A DNA stretch of 32,869 nucleotides from the NCBI RefSeq assembly GCF_017430385.1, contig NZ_JAFRNB010000010.1:1-32869 (forward strand), written 5' to 3'. The translations under genes were made by a program, and so were the position numbers. Positions 31,655 through 32,869 of the stretch are shown here, in pieces. Below the pieces are notes generated by a model, which searched no databases, had not been told where the DNA came from, and worked only from the letters and a program-made list of their open reading frames with translations. Every line of letters starts with the position of its first letter. Positions within the stretch are counted from its first letter, which is position 1. Source of the stretch: Treponema sp. Lineage in GTDB: Bacteria; Spirochaetota; Spirochaetia; Treponematales; Treponemataceae.

Positions 31655-32794
31655 ATGGCCGATGGAACGGTGAAGGATATTGAGGATGAGATTCCGTTTG
31701 ATGTGCCGGAGGGGTGGGCTTGGGTAAGATTGCAAGAAATTGCTGATATAGCCAGAGGTGGTTCACCTCGACCTATAGATGCGTATCTAACAGCAGAAGA
31801 AACAGGTATTAATTGGATTAAAATTGGAGATACAAAACCTGGAAGTAAATATATAGTTTCTGCAAAAGAGAAAATCAAATTTGAAGGTAAAAAACACTCA
31901 AGATTTGTTCATGCAGGTGATTTTCTTCTTACAAATTCCATGAGCTTTGGCAGGCCTTATATTTTGAAAATAGACGGTTGCATTCATGACGGTTGGTTAG
32001 TATTTGCAAATATAAAAAATTGCCTTTTGCAAGACTATTTATATTATGCGCTTAGTTCAAAATATATTTATGATTCATTTTCTCTGGTAGCAGCAGGGTC
32101 AACCGTTAAAAATTTGAAATCTGATACAGTTAAACAGGTTCTTTTTCCTTTACCCCCAATCAATGAGCAAAAGAAAATTTTAGAAGAAATAGAAAGAATT
32201 ATTACGCTTATTGAAGAAGTTGAAAATGATAAAGCAGATTTACAAGTCGCTATAAAACAGGCAAAAAGCAAAATTCTTGATTTGGCAATTCATGGAAAGC
32301 TTGTAGCACAAGACCCGAATGACGAACCAGCATCTGTTCTCCTTGAAAAACTTCGTGCTGAAAAAGAAGCAAAAATCAAATCGGGTGAACTAAAACGCGA
32401 CAAGAACGATAGTTATATCTACAAGTCCACTACTGATAATTGCCATTATGAGAAGTTCGCTGATGGAACTGAAAAGGCAATCGAAATACCTTTTGACTTG
32501 CCAGCTTCCTGGGCATGGTGTCATTTTGGAGATATTGCGGATGTTATAAATGGCAAAAATCAGTCAAAAGTTGTAGATGACGCTGGAAATTATCCAATTT
32601 ATGGAAGCGGTGGAATTATGGGCAGAGCTAATGATTATATCTGCCCTGAGAATTGCACAATAATCGGGAGAAAAGGCTCCATTAACAATCCGATTTATGT
32701 AAATGAAAAGTTCTGGAATGTAGATACGGCAGGGCATCCGCATCAAAAGCACTCTGCAATTGAATTCTTAACAAGTATTGTATTTAAAGATTAG
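31655..32794 (+). CDS. hsdS: Type I restriction-modification specificity subunit HsdS, truncated at both ends
   Basis: A 379-codon remnant of an S subunit, which sets the DNA target of a type I system. Present are target-recognition domain 1 (from EIPFDVPEGWAWVRLQEIA), a conserved spacer (LPLPPINEQKKILEEIERI; a long coiled coil to LAIHGKLVAQDPNDEPASVL), and the first half of TRD2 (EIPFDLPASWAWCHFGDIAD to GRKGSINNPIYVNEKFWNVD). The frame continues upstream of the ATG as HYEQ, the usual sequence before this TRD, then hits a stop, so the normal N-terminal part is missing. After FWNVDTA the last 20 residues are unlike HsdS and come from an apparent insertion sequence. No SD or hsdM/hsdR is visible. 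Function is doubtful. Confidence 0.88.
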   Translation: MADGTVKDIEDEIPFDVPEGWAWVRLQEIADIARGGSPRPIDAYLTAEETGINWIKIGDTKPGSKYIVSAKEKIKFEGKKHSRFVHAGDFLLTNSMSFGRPYILKIDGCIHDGWLVFANIKNCLLQDYLYYALSSKYIYDSFSLVAAGSTVKNLKSDTVKQVLFPLPPINEQKKILEEIERIITLIEEVENDKADLQVAIKQAKSKILDLAIHGKLVAQDPNDEPASVLLEKLRAEKEAKIKSGELKRDKNDSYIYKSTTDNCHYEKFADGTEKAIEIPFDLPASWAWCHFGDIADVINGKNQSKVVDDAGNYPIYGSGGIMGRANDYICPENCTIIGRKGSINNPIYVNEKFWNVDTAGHPHQKHSAIEFLTSIVFKD

Positions 32795-32869
32795 GCGAGA
32801 TGATAAAATAACTTCGGGTAGTAAAAATGACATTGAAGGAAACATTCGAAGAAATCACGGACGACAGAA
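32730..32869 (+). mobile_element. Probable left end of an ISAs1-like insertion sequence inside hsdS
   Basis: HsdS similarity stops at 32729. The next bases, CAGGGCATCCGCATCAAAAG, look like a CAGGG-type IS terminus, and a new open frame starts about 97 nt in. The right end and target duplication lie outside the window, so the boundary rests on loss of HsdS similarity plus the look of the terminus. Confidence 0.5.
32827..32869 (+). CDS. Possible transposase start (ISAs1-like), partial
   Basis: Fourteen codons, MTLKETFEEITDDR, up to the window edge. The pattern of a short helix with F-x-x-I-x-D-x-R resembles the N-terminal transposase-associated domain of ISAs1/H-repeat transposases. The position about 100 nt inside the proposed element end fits. 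The evidence is short, so this is tentative. Confidence 0.4.
   Translation, partial: MTLKETFEEITDDR

Noticed and set aside
1..32869. CRISPR array, tRNA, rRNA or replication origin
   Set aside because: No regularly spaced direct repeats, no cloverleaf with CCA/T-arm features, no rRNA-like segments and no DnaA-box cluster were seen on reading.

Overview
The window looks like chromosomal DNA of a spirochaete, most likely a host- or gut-associated Treponema. This rests on lipoproteins with relaxed lipoboxes, a very large outer-membrane-type protein ending in Phe, treponeme-style annotation partners and moderate GC content. It is an inference from protein character; no marker gene such as rRNA is present.

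Layout. (1) 1-3900: a Dabb-domain protein (cut by the window edge) and an FHA-domain protein on the minus strand; a non-coding stretch with a 91-bp imperfect palindrome; a PTS EIIC-type membrane protein; cobI/cbiL on the plus strand; and a secreted M23 (LytM) peptidase. (2) 3900-8607, minus strand: a tight four-gene operon read from a clear sigma-70 promoter, in the order unknown protein, lipoprotein, trmB, ligA. The junction and the trmB 5' end carry repeat-derived sequence. (3) 8658-16603, plus strand: a membrane protein resembling an M28 peptidase that has lost its catalytic residues, overlapping (GTGA) a 1969-codon ORF. That ORF joins a complete DNA polymerase IV to a 1.5-kb-codon outer-membrane protein through an internal signal peptide. 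(4) 16604-18270: a NYN/OST-HTH nuclease-type protein and a DEDDh exonuclease, divergent from mirrored promoters. (5) 18381-21433: a LivJ-type ABC substrate-binding lipoprotein with a strong terminator, then two exported SH3-like proteins. (6) 21502-29455: a bacterial alpha-2-macroglobulin lipoprotein and penicillin-binding protein 1C in one operon (GTGA overlap), a known envelope-defence pairing. (7) 29563-32869: an accessory region with an HU-like/DUF4469-type protein behind a structured leader, a candidate plus-strand small RNA, an XRE/ImmA regulator pair, and an HsdS gene truncated at both ends. The HsdS 3' end runs into what looks like the left end of an ISAs1-type insertion sequence.

A recurring regulatory theme: several genes have an (often TGn-extended) -10 box only 6-9 nt before the ATG and no Shine-Dalgarno, implying leaderless mRNAs, while neighbouring genes have ordinary SD sites. 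The most unusual items are the DinB/outer-membrane protein fusion, the candidate small RNA with its structured divergent HU leader, the repeat-derived N-terminus of TrmB, and the disrupted hsdS.
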